DNA from: Harmothoe impar
Taxonomy: Eukaryota > Annelida > Polychaeta > Phyllodocida > Polynoidae
NCBI GenBank assembly: GCA_947462335.1
Contig: OX381704.1
Coordinates: forward strand, 44,334,942 to 44,398,941
Reading direction: 5' to 3'
Length of the DNA: 64,000 bases
In this document: positions 44,108 through 53,800 of the stretch, in pieces
Numbering within the stretch: the first letter of the stretch is position 1
How the letters are laid out: the number at the start of each line of letters is the position of its first letter
Position numbers and translations under genes: made by a program
Notes under the pieces: generated by a model
What the model saw: only the letters and a program-made list of their open reading frames with translations
Told to the model about the DNA's origin: nothing
Database searches by the model: none

Positions 44108-47100
44108 CCGGGGCCAGCTGGTTCAGTACCATGGACCTGACCAACGGATATTGGCAGGTGGCCATGGATGAGTGTGATCGGGAGAAAACGGCGTTCGTCT
44201 CTCATAGTGGCCTCTTTCAGTACAAGGTCATGCCGTTCGGCCTGTGCAATGCGCCGTCGACGTTCGAGCGACTGATGGAGGTAGTTTTGAAAGGATTGCA
44301 CTGGAAAACGTGTTTGGTATATCTCGACGACGTCATAGTGTTCTCTCCAGACCTGGAGACGCACCTTCTGAGGGTGGCGGAGGTGCTCCAGAGGCTGGTA
44401 GGGGCGGGCCTGAAAGTAAAACCGCGGAAATGTCAACTAGCCCGGAGGGAAGTGTCCTTCCTCGGACATATAGTGAATACGAACGGGGTGGCGACGGATC
44501 CCGAAAAGGTACGGGCCGTACGAGAATGGCCCCGACCACAGACGGTGGGGGAAGTCCGGAGCTTTTTAGGGCTGGCCGGGTACTACCGGACATTCGTGCG
44601 GGATTTTGCTAGCATAGCTAAGCCCCTCTCGGCGGCGGCGGAGAAGGACCGAAGGTTCACCTGGTCCCCGGAGTGCGAGGCGGCGTTCGAGGAGCTGAAG
44701 GCGAAACTGACATCTTCGCCGGTTCTAGCGTACCCCGAACCGGAGGGCAAATTGATCCTGGACACCGACGCCAGTAATTTCGGCCTGGGGGCGGTGCTCT
44801 CCCAGCAGCAGGGCGAGACCGAGAGGGCGTTGGCGTACGCCAGCCGCACCATGTCTAGGCCGGAGAGAAATTATTGCGTGACCCGGCGGGAACTGCTAGC
44901 AGTCATGTTTGGGCTCAAAAAGTTTCGGCACTATCTGGTGGGTCGGCCGGTTCTTATCCGCACGGACCATGCGGCCCTCCGGTGGGTGACGGACTTTAAG
45001 GAACCGGAGGGCCAGGTCGCCAGGTGGCTGCAGGTGCTGGGGACGCACGATTTTACCATACAACATCGCCCGGGGAAGGACCACAGCAATGCGGACGCCC
45101 TCTCCCGACGACCGTGCCGGCAGTGCGGGCTGGGGGGGTCGCAGCCTACCGCGTGCTTCGCCCTGACCCGGGGGAGGGCTCAGGCGGAGACGGAGGAGGA
45201 AGATATGGAGCAGGGGACGGATGACACCACAGTCACCCGGCTGGGGAGCCCGGCAGAGTGGAAGGCGGCACAAGACCGGGACCCGCTACTGGTCCGGGTC
45301 CGTGAGTGGGTGCGTGGGGGAGACCCTGCCGCCGGGGCGGACGAACAGACGGAGTCATACGATCACCGGACGTATGCTCATCAGGTGACCCGGCTGAAGG
45401 AGGGGCCTGGAGGGGTGTTATCGCGGGCATGGTACACGCCGGGAGGGGCAGACAGGCTGCAGATACTGGTACCGGCGGAAATGCAGTCGGAGGTCATGAA
45501 GGGGCTGCACGGAGACGGACTGGCGGGGCATCTGGGGCGGCGTAGGGTTATCCGGAGATGCCAGGATTTCTTTTACTGGCCGAACTTCAGGAGGGACCTC
45601 ACCAGTTGGTCCGCCCGGTGCATCCCGTGCAATCAACGGAAGCCGCCGGCGGCCCCCCACCGCCATCCTATGGGGCATGTCCCCGTCGGGATGCCGATGG
45701 AGCGCATAGGGGCGGACATAATGGGCCCGTTGAGCCCCTCGGCGGGCGGGAACGTATACATACTGGTCCTCGTGGAGTATTTCACGAAATGGGCGGAGGC
45801 GTACGCGCTCCCGGACCACCGGGCCCCCACGGTGGCCCGAGCTATCGTGGAGAATTTCGTGTGCCGGTTCGGCACCCCGGTGACTCTGCATACGGACCAG
45901 GGGAGAGAGTTTCAATCCTCCACCTTCCGGGAGGTGGTGAAGCTGCTGGGAGTCCGGCAGTCGCGTACCTGCCCCTTCAACCCGAAGTCGGACGGGATGG
46001 TGGAGAGGTGTAATAGGACCATAGAGGCCCTCCTCTCCACCGTTGTGAGGGAGGACCAAAGAGACTGGGACCGACAGCTTCCCTTCGTCATGGCAGCGTA
46101 CCGGGCGACAGAACACTCTTCGTCGGGAGTATCGCCAAACGCCATGATGCTGGGGAGGGAGACGGCAGCGCCCTTGAGCTTAATATATCCCGTACGGGAG
46201 CTGCAGGATGTTCCCCCGGGGGAGGGCTACGTCGCCCGCCTGCAGGGGTGGATGGCGGAGGCGCATGCCTCGGCTAGGGAAAGCCTGGGCCGGGCGGTGG
46301 AAAGACAGAAGAGGAATTACGACCAGAGGGCGGTCTTGGACCCCATCGAGGACGGCGCGCAGGTGTATTTTTATCACCCGATAAAGAAGGTGGGGCTCAG
46401 CCCGAAGCTACAGAGGTACTGGACGGGGCCCTGGACGGTTCTGAGGTGCATCGGCGGCCCCGTGTATGAGATAGAGATGGGTCGAAAACGGCGGGTAGAG
46501 CACTACGACAACCTCAAGGTGGTGCCGGGCAACCCAGCAGAGGGGGCGGACCTGGTGGGCATGGTAACCGGGACGGCAGAGGACCCCGCCGGCCGGGGGG
46601 GGGCGCCCGTGTCGCGGGATCCAGGGTCCCCGGGCCGGCCGGAGGGCGGGGCGGGAGACCGGGGCGGCCCGGCCATTCGCCCCGGCGAAAAAGGCGGGGG
46701 TAGCCATGGCAAAGACGGGTCCCGGGAGGGCTATATAAGCCCGGGGGATGGCTGGGAGCGGCCAGTCATGGCTCTACACCCAAGAGACGATTTCTATCCG
46801 GCTATACTGAGTGGGATGAAAGGCTGGGAGTCGGGATCTGAGTCGGCGGAATCGGGAGAGGTACGAGAAGAGGAGCTGGCGGAAGAACAGAGGAGGCAAG
46901 TACGAAGCGAGTCGCCGACCCACTGGGGGGCGATAGCCCGGAACAACGTTCCCGTGGTGCGGAAGTGGGTAGAACGGGTGGAGAAGGGGGACCGGGAGCC
47001 ACCGCCGGCTGAGTATTATATTTGGAAAGAGGCCCACGGAAGGAAGAGGGAGTTCCAGTTGCTGAACAACATTTCTTCGGACGAAGAGGACGACACCATA

Positions 47101-49695
47101 CGAATTTCTGTTACGTGGGAGACGGCTACAGCGCAGCGGGACAGGCCGTGGAAGTCGAGGGGGAGGAGAGACGAAACGATCTCCGTCCCGGTACTACCTA
47201 AAACGGGGAAGGAAACCCGCACGATCACGGTGGGGGGACCCTTCCCGGGGAGGGAGATGCCGCAGGGATCCACCAAGAGCCGGGGCAGGTCCCGCTCCCC
47301 AGGGAAGCCCGCGGGGAGTCGGCACGAGGGGACGAGCCGCAGGGAAGGAAGCGACCGCCCGGCGCCAGAGAAGAGAGGCCGAGAAAAGGACAAGTCGGAT
47401 AGCAGGGGGTCCTCCCGGCCGGACAGGTCGAGGGACCGACGCCCCTCGGGCTCCTCCCGTACGGACGGCTCGGGAAACCGAAGATCGTCCCGCACAGAGA
47501 GGGGAGAGCGACGGTCCTCCCGGGAGGGGAGGGGGAAGAGCACCCACCAAAAGCGGGCAGGGGACAAGAGGGGAGCGTCCGACGAAAGAAAGGGGGATTC
47601 CCCACCCCGGTCCCGTGCGAAGGGTGGGAAAAGCGACGAGACGGGCGCGAAACAGACACTTCCCACGGCGGGGAACGACGACAGCCAGGGTGGCGCGGGT
47701 CCCACGCTCCGAGCGGACGCTGCGCCGCACCTTCCCACGGTCCGGCCAGCGGACGCGCAGCCAATCAGCGGTTTGGAAATCTTCCGCACGGACGGAAGTC
47801 ACCCGGCTCCGCAGGACGACAGCCAATCAGAAGGCGAGGAGGTAGAGGAGCCGGGAGGGCCGCCAGTATATAAACCGGAGGGGGAGTCAGGCCGGGACAA
47901 CTTTGACAACTTCTCGTACGACATGGCCACCGGGAGCTACAACTGCGGCTTCTGCCATGAGCTCGACCCCGAACTGCCCTGGGTGATACCGGCGGCGGAG
48001 TGGAAGGCCCACGTTGCGGCCCACCCACAGACTATCATCGGGTGGAATTGCCCGGAGAAGGACGAGGAGGGGAACCCCTGCCGCATCCAGAAACCGAAGG
48101 ACCGGAGGGCGGACTTAGTAACCCATATGAAACAGCACAGGGAGGGGGGTGCCCGCAGCAGCAAAAAGCACCCGTGGGAGAAGCCAGGGGGGATGCCGGA
48201 CGCCACCCGCCTTACCAAACGACCGAAACCCGCTCCCAAAGGCACCGGCACCGGGAAGTCCTCCAAGAAGCGGAGAGCGTCCTCCGACTCGGCGGGGGGA
48301 AAGTCCAAGGCCTCCAGGGAGGAAGAGGAGCAGGACGATGAGCCGGGGAGGAAGGAGAGCCGGAAGAGCCGCCAGAGGAGGGACTCCTCCTCCTCTCGCC
48401 GAACGACTTCGCCCTCGCCGGAGAAGAGGGAGACGCCGGCCTGCAGCAGCCCCCGGCGGTCTAGGTCCCACTCCCCGGTCACCGACACGGCCACCCCGTC
48501 ACCTCGCGCGGAGGGGCGTAGCCCCCCGAGCCGACGGAGTACCAGCGGGGGGAGCCGACAACCGGAGGAGGGGAGATCCGCCCGGTTGGCAGCAATCGGG
48601 GGGAAAGAAGGGTTGATGCACCTCCTGGCCGGATTGTCGGAGGAGACGATTAGGGAGGTGATGGGTGCCTCCGGCACCACCCAGACCACGACGCTGACCA
48701 AGACGCCGGGAGGCAGTGTGACAGTTCTCCGGGAATCAGTCACGGAAGTCGTCGGGACCCCGAGAGCAGGGGGGGCCTCCCCGGATAAGGCAACCCCACG
48801 CTCCTCGCCCCGACGAAAGTTATACTCGGACGTATCGCCCACCACCCCGGACACTGGTACCAAGGTAACGGTGGTGGCCCAGGTGCACAGGGAGGGGGGC
48901 GGAGAGGAGGAGAGCGAGACCGCCCCGGACGAAGCCGCCGCCGGCGGGTCCGAGGCAATCGAGGTGTTGGAGGAGGGGGGTGAACCGGACGACGAGGGGG
49001 AGACCTCCCCCGAGGGACAGCCGCCGGGCGACTCGACGCAGCAGCCCACCCCGGAGAAACCCGACGGAGGGCGGACGGAGACGAACCCGCCGGACGAGGC
49101 GGTACCGGGCGGCTCTGGGGGGGCGACGACCCGCCACCCCACAACACGACCTCGGGAGGGCCGGGGCGTGCCATCGACGGAGGCGGTCCACTGCGGGGTG
49201 CAGGTGGTGCTGCCCTGGAGAGCAACCGTCCCCCTAGATCCCGAGCTCGAGCTGCGCCGGCACCTGTCCCCCACCGGGATGCATCTGGACCAGCGCCCCC
49301 TGACCCTGGTCGGCGGCCGAAACAGCACCTCCATAGAGGCGCGCGGCGGAGGGGAGTGGCTGGTCGAGCAAAGAAGAATCTACGTCTACACCGAGAGTAA
49401 CGTGGTAAGTCAATTAATACTCCCGTACGAGGGGCCTGTACCGGCCGGAGGGGAAGTAGGACGTACCCAATCGCACGAGGTGGGGGAAAACGAGCCTGTA
49501 CTGGCAGAGGAAAGGACGACCGTGTATACGGGGGAAATGCAGTTCGGGCCTGTATCGGCCGAAGTAGGCACCGCACCTGTACGGGTGGCGGGGAGTAGAG
49601 AGGCAGAGACGGGAACGGCGTGGGCAACTCCAGTACAGGAGACAAGCCCCTACATCGACTTGCTGTCCGAATTGGTGGCGGTGGTGGGCCTGTAG
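44098..49695 (+). CDS. pol: pol: RT palm, RNase H, integrase and a 1,050-residue accessory extension
   Basis: Residues are counted from the ATG at 44131 (1,854 aa). RT palm/thumb: YLDD at 64-67. RNase H: LDTDAS at 210-215, E254 and TDH at 278-280. Integrase: zinc-binding H460-x6-H467-x29-C497-x2-C500, then D529, D589 and E625 (D-x35-E spacing for the last two), and a C-terminal domain with chromoviral-like PKLQRYWTGPW (758-768). After about residue 800 the frame stays open for 1,050 residues with no counterpart in standard elements: a Gly/Pro-rich linker, an acidic patch (about 900-925), an RS-rich basic region (about 1050-1180), two C2H2-like zinc fingers (1272-1336), a second RS/Pro-rich region (about 1375-1480), and a unique C-terminus. 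No signal peptide or membrane segment is seen. The frame is intact in itself but separated from the RT start by a frameshift. Confidence 0.92.
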   Translation, partial: DTLAGASWFSTMDLTNGYWQVAMDECDREKTAFVSHSGLFQYKVMPFGLCNAPSTFERLMEVVLKGLHWKTCLVYLDDVIVFSPDLETHLLRVAEVLQRLVGAGLKVKPRKCQLARREVSFLGHIVNTNGVATDPEKVRAVREWPRPQTVGEVRSFLGLAGYYRTFVRDFASIAKPLSAAAEKDRRFTWSPECEAAFEELKAKLTSSPVLAYPEPEGKLILDTDASNFGLGAVLSQQQGETERALAYASRTMSRPERNYCVTRRELLAVMFGLKKFRHYLVGRPVLIRTDHAALRWVTDFKEPEGQVARWLQVLGTHDFTIQHRPGKDHSNADALSRRPCRQCGLGGSQPTACFALTRGRAQAETEEEDMEQGTDDTTVTRLGSPAEWKAAQDRDPLLVRVREWVRGGDPAAGADEQTESYDHRTYAHQVTRLKEGPGGVLSRAWYTPGGADRLQILVPAEMQSEVMKGLHGDGLAGHLGRRRVIRRCQDFFYWPNFRRDLTSWSARCIPCNQRKPPAAPHRHPMGHVPVGMPMERIGADIMGPLSPSAGGNVYILVLVEYFTKWAEAYALPDHRAPTVARAIVENFVCRFGTPVTLHTDQGREFQSSTFREVVKLLGVRQSRTCPFNPKSDGMVERCNRTIEALLSTVVREDQRDWDRQLPFVMAAYRATEHSSSGVSPNAMMLGRETAAPLSLIYPVRELQDVPPGEGYVARLQGWMAEAHASARESLGRAVERQKRNYDQRAVLDPIEDGAQVYFYHPIKKVGLSPKLQRYWTGPWTVLRCIGGPVYEIEMGRKRRVEHYDNLKVVPGNPAEGADLVGMVTGTAEDPAGRGGAPVSRDPGSPGRPEGGAGDRGGPAIRPGEKGGGSHGKDGSREGYISPGDGWERPVMALHPRDDFYPAILSGMKGWESGSESAESGEVREEELAEEQRRQVRSESPTHWGAIARNNVPVVRKWVERVEKGDREPPPAEYYIWKEAHGRKREFQLLNNISSDEEDDTIRISVTWETATAQRDRPWKSRGRRDETISVPVLPKTGKETRTITVGGPFPGREMPQGSTKSRGRSRSPGKPAGSRHEGTSRREGSDRPAPEKRGREKDKSDSRGSSRPDRSRDRRPSGSSRTDGSGNRRSSRTERGERRSSREGRGKSTHQKRAGDKRGASDERKGDSPPRSRAKGGKSDETGAKQTLPTAGNDDSQGGAGPTLRADAAPHLPTVRPADAQPISGLEIFRTDGSHPAPQDDSQSEGEEVEEPGGPPVYKPEGESGRDNFDNFSYDMATGSYNCGFCHELDPELPWVIPAAEWKAHVAAHPQTIIGWNCPEKDEEGNPCRIQKPKDRRADLVTHMKQHREGGARSSKKHPWEKPGGMPDATRLTKRPKPAPKGTGTGKSSKKRRASSDSAGGKSKASREEEEQDDEPGRKESRKSRQRRDSSSSRRTTSPSPEKRETPACSSPRRSRSHSPVTDTATPSPRAEGRSPPSRRSTSGGSRQPEEGRSARLAAIGGKEGLMHLLAGLSEETIREVMGASGTTQTTTLTKTPGGSVTVLRESVTEVVGTPRAGGASPDKATPRSSPRRKLYSDVSPTTPDTGTKVTVVAQVHREGGGEEESETAPDEAAAGGSEAIEVLEEGGEPDDEGETSPEGQPPGDSTQQPTPEKPDGGRTETNPPDEAVPGGSGGATTRHPTTRPREGRGVPSTEAVHCGVQVVLPWRATVPLDPELELRRHLSPTGMHLDQRPLTLVGGRNSTSIEARGGGEWLVEQRRIYVYTESNVVSQLILPYEGPVPAGGEVGRTQSHEVGENEPVLAEERTTVYTGEMQFGPVSAEVGTAPVRVAGSREAETGTAWATPVQETSPYIDLLSELVAVVGL
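46732..46770 (+). promoter_or_regulatory. Possible internal TATA box with in-frame ATG
   Basis: GGGCTATATAAGCCCGGG in the pol coding sequence resembles the LTR core GGGCTATATAAAG. An in-frame ATG (codon 880) lies at 46768-46770. The spacing leaves almost no leader, so this is weak. Confidence 0.3.
47761..47925 (+). promoter_or_regulatory. Candidate internal promoter: two CCAAT boxes, TATA box, ATG
   Basis: CCAATCAG occurs at 47761 and 47823, TATATAAA at 47867-47874, and an in-frame ATG in good context (GACATGG) at 47923, codon 1265. The spacing (CCAAT to TATA about 40 and 100 bp, TATA to ATG 56 bp) is that of an ordinary promoter. A transcript from here would encode a 590-residue zinc-finger protein separately from Pol. 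Confidence 0.45.
47944..48138 (+). other. Tandem C2H2-like zinc fingers in the pol extension
   Basis: C1272-x2-C1275-x18-H1294-x3-H1298 is followed by C1307-x9-C1317-x14-H1332-x3-H1336. The second finger ends with a C2H2-like helix (LVTHMKQH). The spacings are unusual, so these would be atypical nucleic-acid or protein-binding fingers. Confidence 0.7.
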
Positions 49696-50198
49696 GGGCC
49701 CGCCCCCCGGGGAAGAGGTATCCGGACGGGATTCTGCCGGGCGGGGGTAACACGACCGGGTGTAAGTTCTTACGAGGGCATCATTCCTGTTTTGCAGCCG
49801 AGAACAGCACCGGAGCGGCCGTGAAGCCGGGGGTCGGCACCCGGGTGGGTCCGGAGGCGGCGGGGGACGCCGGGACGTCGTGGCGGACGGAGGGCGGAGA
49901 GGCCACTCCGGGACGAGGACGACGGGGACGCGGGAACGGAAAACGGAGGGCAGCGGAGGCCCCCTCCCCGACTAACGCAGTGTAAATAGTTAGGTGCAAG
50001 ACGGAGGGCAGCGGAGCCCCCTCCACGACGAAGCCTCGAACGGCGAGCTAGTTAAGTTGGATAGTGCTCAGGGAAACGTAAGGGGAGGGAGTATTTCGTA
50101 CGGGTTGGGGCTAGACGTAAGATGTATAGAGATAAGTTATGACGACTACGTTGTTGATGTTAACCGAGTGTATAAGTTAAGGGGACATGTTATAAATT
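49696..50198 (+). other. Untranslated 3' region of the retrotransposon
   Basis: About 500 bp between the pol stop and the polypurine tract. Two copies of a hairpin-forming ACGGAGGGCAGCGGAG...CCCCCTCC segment lie at 49943-49972 and 50001-50029. No open frame of note. Confidence 0.6.
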
Positions 50199-50211
50199 AG
50201 GGTGGGGAGAG
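50199..50211 (+). other. Polypurine tract
   Basis: AGGGTGGGGAGAG, all purine but one base, directly abuts the 3' LTR and primes plus-strand synthesis. Confidence 0.85.
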
Positions 50212-50611
<400 letters not shown>

Positions 50612-50875
50612 ACTGCGGTATATATCACCAGGGGGAGTACAGGTTGGGTCATTGCACCACCACTATAGGGATTACACTTGCCCAGCCTCGAACACTCCAG
50701 ACCCATTACAGTCCGGCCCGAGACTGACAGTTGCCTGGTTACAGTGTTTGTACTAGGTAGGTGACATACCCAGGTATGAACTATGATTATCTTGGGACTA
50801 TGGTAACAGCTGACTGGTATCTACCTTATTAATTTTAATCTCATACTTTATCTTTCTGACAGGACGGGTGGAACA

Positions 50876-53800
50876 ATGTCGGGTTACTTCTTCATAAAGT
50901 CTGACCTGAACCAGCTGGTGCTGGATGTGGATGGTGGAAACCAGACACCGGGTACCAAGGTGGTACCCTGGAATAAGAAGCATGATGACAATGACAACCA
51001 GCTTTTCTACGAGGATGAGGCCACTGGTACCATCAGGTCTAAACTCAACCAGTACTGTCTCGATGTGCAAAGTAGGTGATATGGCAGTTCTCCTGACCAG
51101 CTAACAGCTTGATACGACTGCTATTGATAATACCTTTTTATTGCAGATCCGATAAGGAGGTCTCACTAAATGAAAATGGGGCAACTATTTTAGGACAAAT
51201 ACAAAATAATCTTATGAATATTATCTGGTCATGATTACATCTAATAACAGTGTTAAAAAGACTCATCATGTCGTCATTGATTACCCTCTGGTTAGAATTT
51301 GTCCAGGAATAGATACGCTTGTCGGGACATACTCCCAAGATTATTTTAAGATTATCTACAGAGGACTGAATACATTTAGTATACATGATTAATATGAGGT
51401 GGTGCCACCCGTTTTTTTCTTGTTTGACCTTAAATTCATTTATTGTTGGTAATATTATTGTATTATATCCCCCTTTTCTTTCTTTTTATTTCTTACTTTT
51501 TCGAACTGATATCAAACACAACTATATAATTATAGACAACTATGGAAAATACAGTGGTGCCACCTGGTGTTTGGAATCTTCAATTTAAGATTGTAACATC
51601 TTTAAGATTGACCTTTTTAAGATTGGAAAGATTTTCTTGTCCGCACTCCCAGGAGAGTGTAGCCAATAAATACACTATGAAACCAATCCTTTTTTAACTC
51701 ATTCAGTCAGAATAGTGTAGGAAGTAAGCATAAGTAAGGTTTTAGGCATTGTTAAAACAAGGAAATTGCTTATGTGTTGGGATCTGTATTTTGCCACAAA
51801 AACATTCGAACTCATGAGATCAACATAGATCTAATAGGTTTAGATGAATACAGGCTTAGGCTTCAGAATTACTTAGGCCTCTGATTAGCTCAGAATTGAT
51901 GACACTTTAATGTTGTATTCTAGCTTACCCTTTGATAGGTGACCGGCTGGTCCTGAACCCCTTTAACCCTGGAAGCAACAGTCAGCAGTGGATGTTTGTT
52001 GAGCCTCACATCCAGAACAGACTCAAACACAACAAGGTGCTGGACATTGCTAGTAACAACTCCAGTCCAGGAGCCAGGGTCTGTACCTACTCACGTAATG
52101 GGCAGCCCAACCAGCACTGGTCCAAGGAGTATGTGTAAGTACCTTTTCAGTTATCTGTAATATAATGTATCATGGTACTAATAAGGGGTAGGTCACCTGG
52201 ATATCTCCCAGTGAATTCCCCTTGTGGTCACTGTTTGCTACTAACCCTCTGGAGAAATAGTTACATGAGTAGACTCCAGGCTAAAACATAATTATAATGC
52301 TGTTTGTGAATGTTTGAAAGTTATGTTGGTAGTACAGGTCACAATAGTGATATTAGATATATGGAATTACCTTATCATTGTATTCAGAGTCAGCAGCCCA
52401 GAATAGCCCAAAACATATGTCTTAAGATTTGCTTAAAAGTAGACCACTTAACAGACACAGAGAGTATTTTCATAAGTATAATGCTGTTTGAAAGTTATGT
52501 TGGTAGTACAAGTCACAATAGTGATATTAAATATATGGAATTACCTTATCATTGTATTCAAAGTCTGCAGCCCAAAATAGTCCAAAACAGATGATTTGCT
52601 TAAAAGTAGACCACTTAACAGACACAGAGAGTCTTTTCATAAGTTTTGCGTTATTAACGGTGGCGCTCAGAATTAACGATAGCGTTTTAAGGGAGCTGAA
52701 GTGGTACATGCTAAGTCAAAGTTCCCAATGTTAATTCATAGTAGAAAAGCACACCTGGCTAATTTTATGTACAAAAGGGCTCAAGATCCTGAATATGCGG
52801 TTAATAGAAACCTACCAACACGTGCCCACACAGGTCCTATACTATTAGGCTCATACCTCACACCGATATATATTTTAGGTGCGAGTTTCTATAAATTCAG
52901 GTGATAAATTGAACACTTTGGGTCAATGGTATAAAATGCCCTACCTGCACCTGTTCTCCTACTACCGACCCTTACTAAGGATGATAGAAAATTATGGCTG
53001 CACCCTCAGAAAAGTGAGAGTCATTGTCGCTAAAACTACCCTCACCTGAAAGTCAGGCAGTGCAGGGAGAGGTACCCATAATGATACACTAAGAGGAATT
53101 GTATGTTTAAATATATATGTACATGTGACACTTGAAATTCCATTTGGTTATACAGCTCTAGGCTAAGAATGGTCAAGGTCTAAACAGGACCGGATTGTAT
53201 ATTATCTAAAATTAATTTTCCTGAGGAGAAAAGGATCCCCCAAGAAGATCCACCACACACCTAAATTGCGTGGGTTGAGGGTGACCTTTCTAAATCTGAG
53301 TTATTAATCATGGTTGAGAATTATGTCAAAAAGGGACCCTTTTACATCATATGGGAGTGCCCCCAAGCACAATTGCGATTATTATCTCGATGTAATTGTA
53401 CTTACCCTGAGCTCAGAAATAAAGATACATGTTTGTTAAGAGTGCTATAAAGATAATCATCATTCTATATAACTTCATATCATTTCAGAGGGGGACATCA
53501 CCACCCGGGAGGGCACTACCCACCCGAATACCCTGGGCAACCAGGCTTCCCCGGCCAACCAGGATTCCCAGGCCAACCAGGCTTCCCTGGGCAACCAGGC
53601 TTCCCTGGGCAACCAGGCTTCCCCGGCCAACCAGGCTTCCCCGGTCAACCAGGATTCCCAGGCCAACCAGGCTTCCCCGGCCAACCTGGCTTCCCTGGCC
53701 AACCTGGCTTCCCTAGCCAACCAGGTTTCCCTGGCCAACCTGGCTTCCCTGGCCAACCTGGCTTCCCTGGCCAACCAGGCTTCCCTCCCCATGATTGTAT

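Noticed and set aside
44085..44110. A second -1 programmed frameshift in RT
   Set aside because: No slippery heptamer is in phase and several conserved codons are missing at the junction, so a deletion explains it better.
46530..49695. Envelope gene in the pol extension
   Set aside because: No signal peptide, transmembrane helix, cleavage site or Cys pattern of an envelope; composition is RS- and zinc-finger-like.
48740..49753. Long minus-strand open frames (up to 465 residues) across the retrotransposon
   Set aside because: They are Pro/Arg/Ser-rich antisense frames of a GC-rich coding sequence with no domain signatures.
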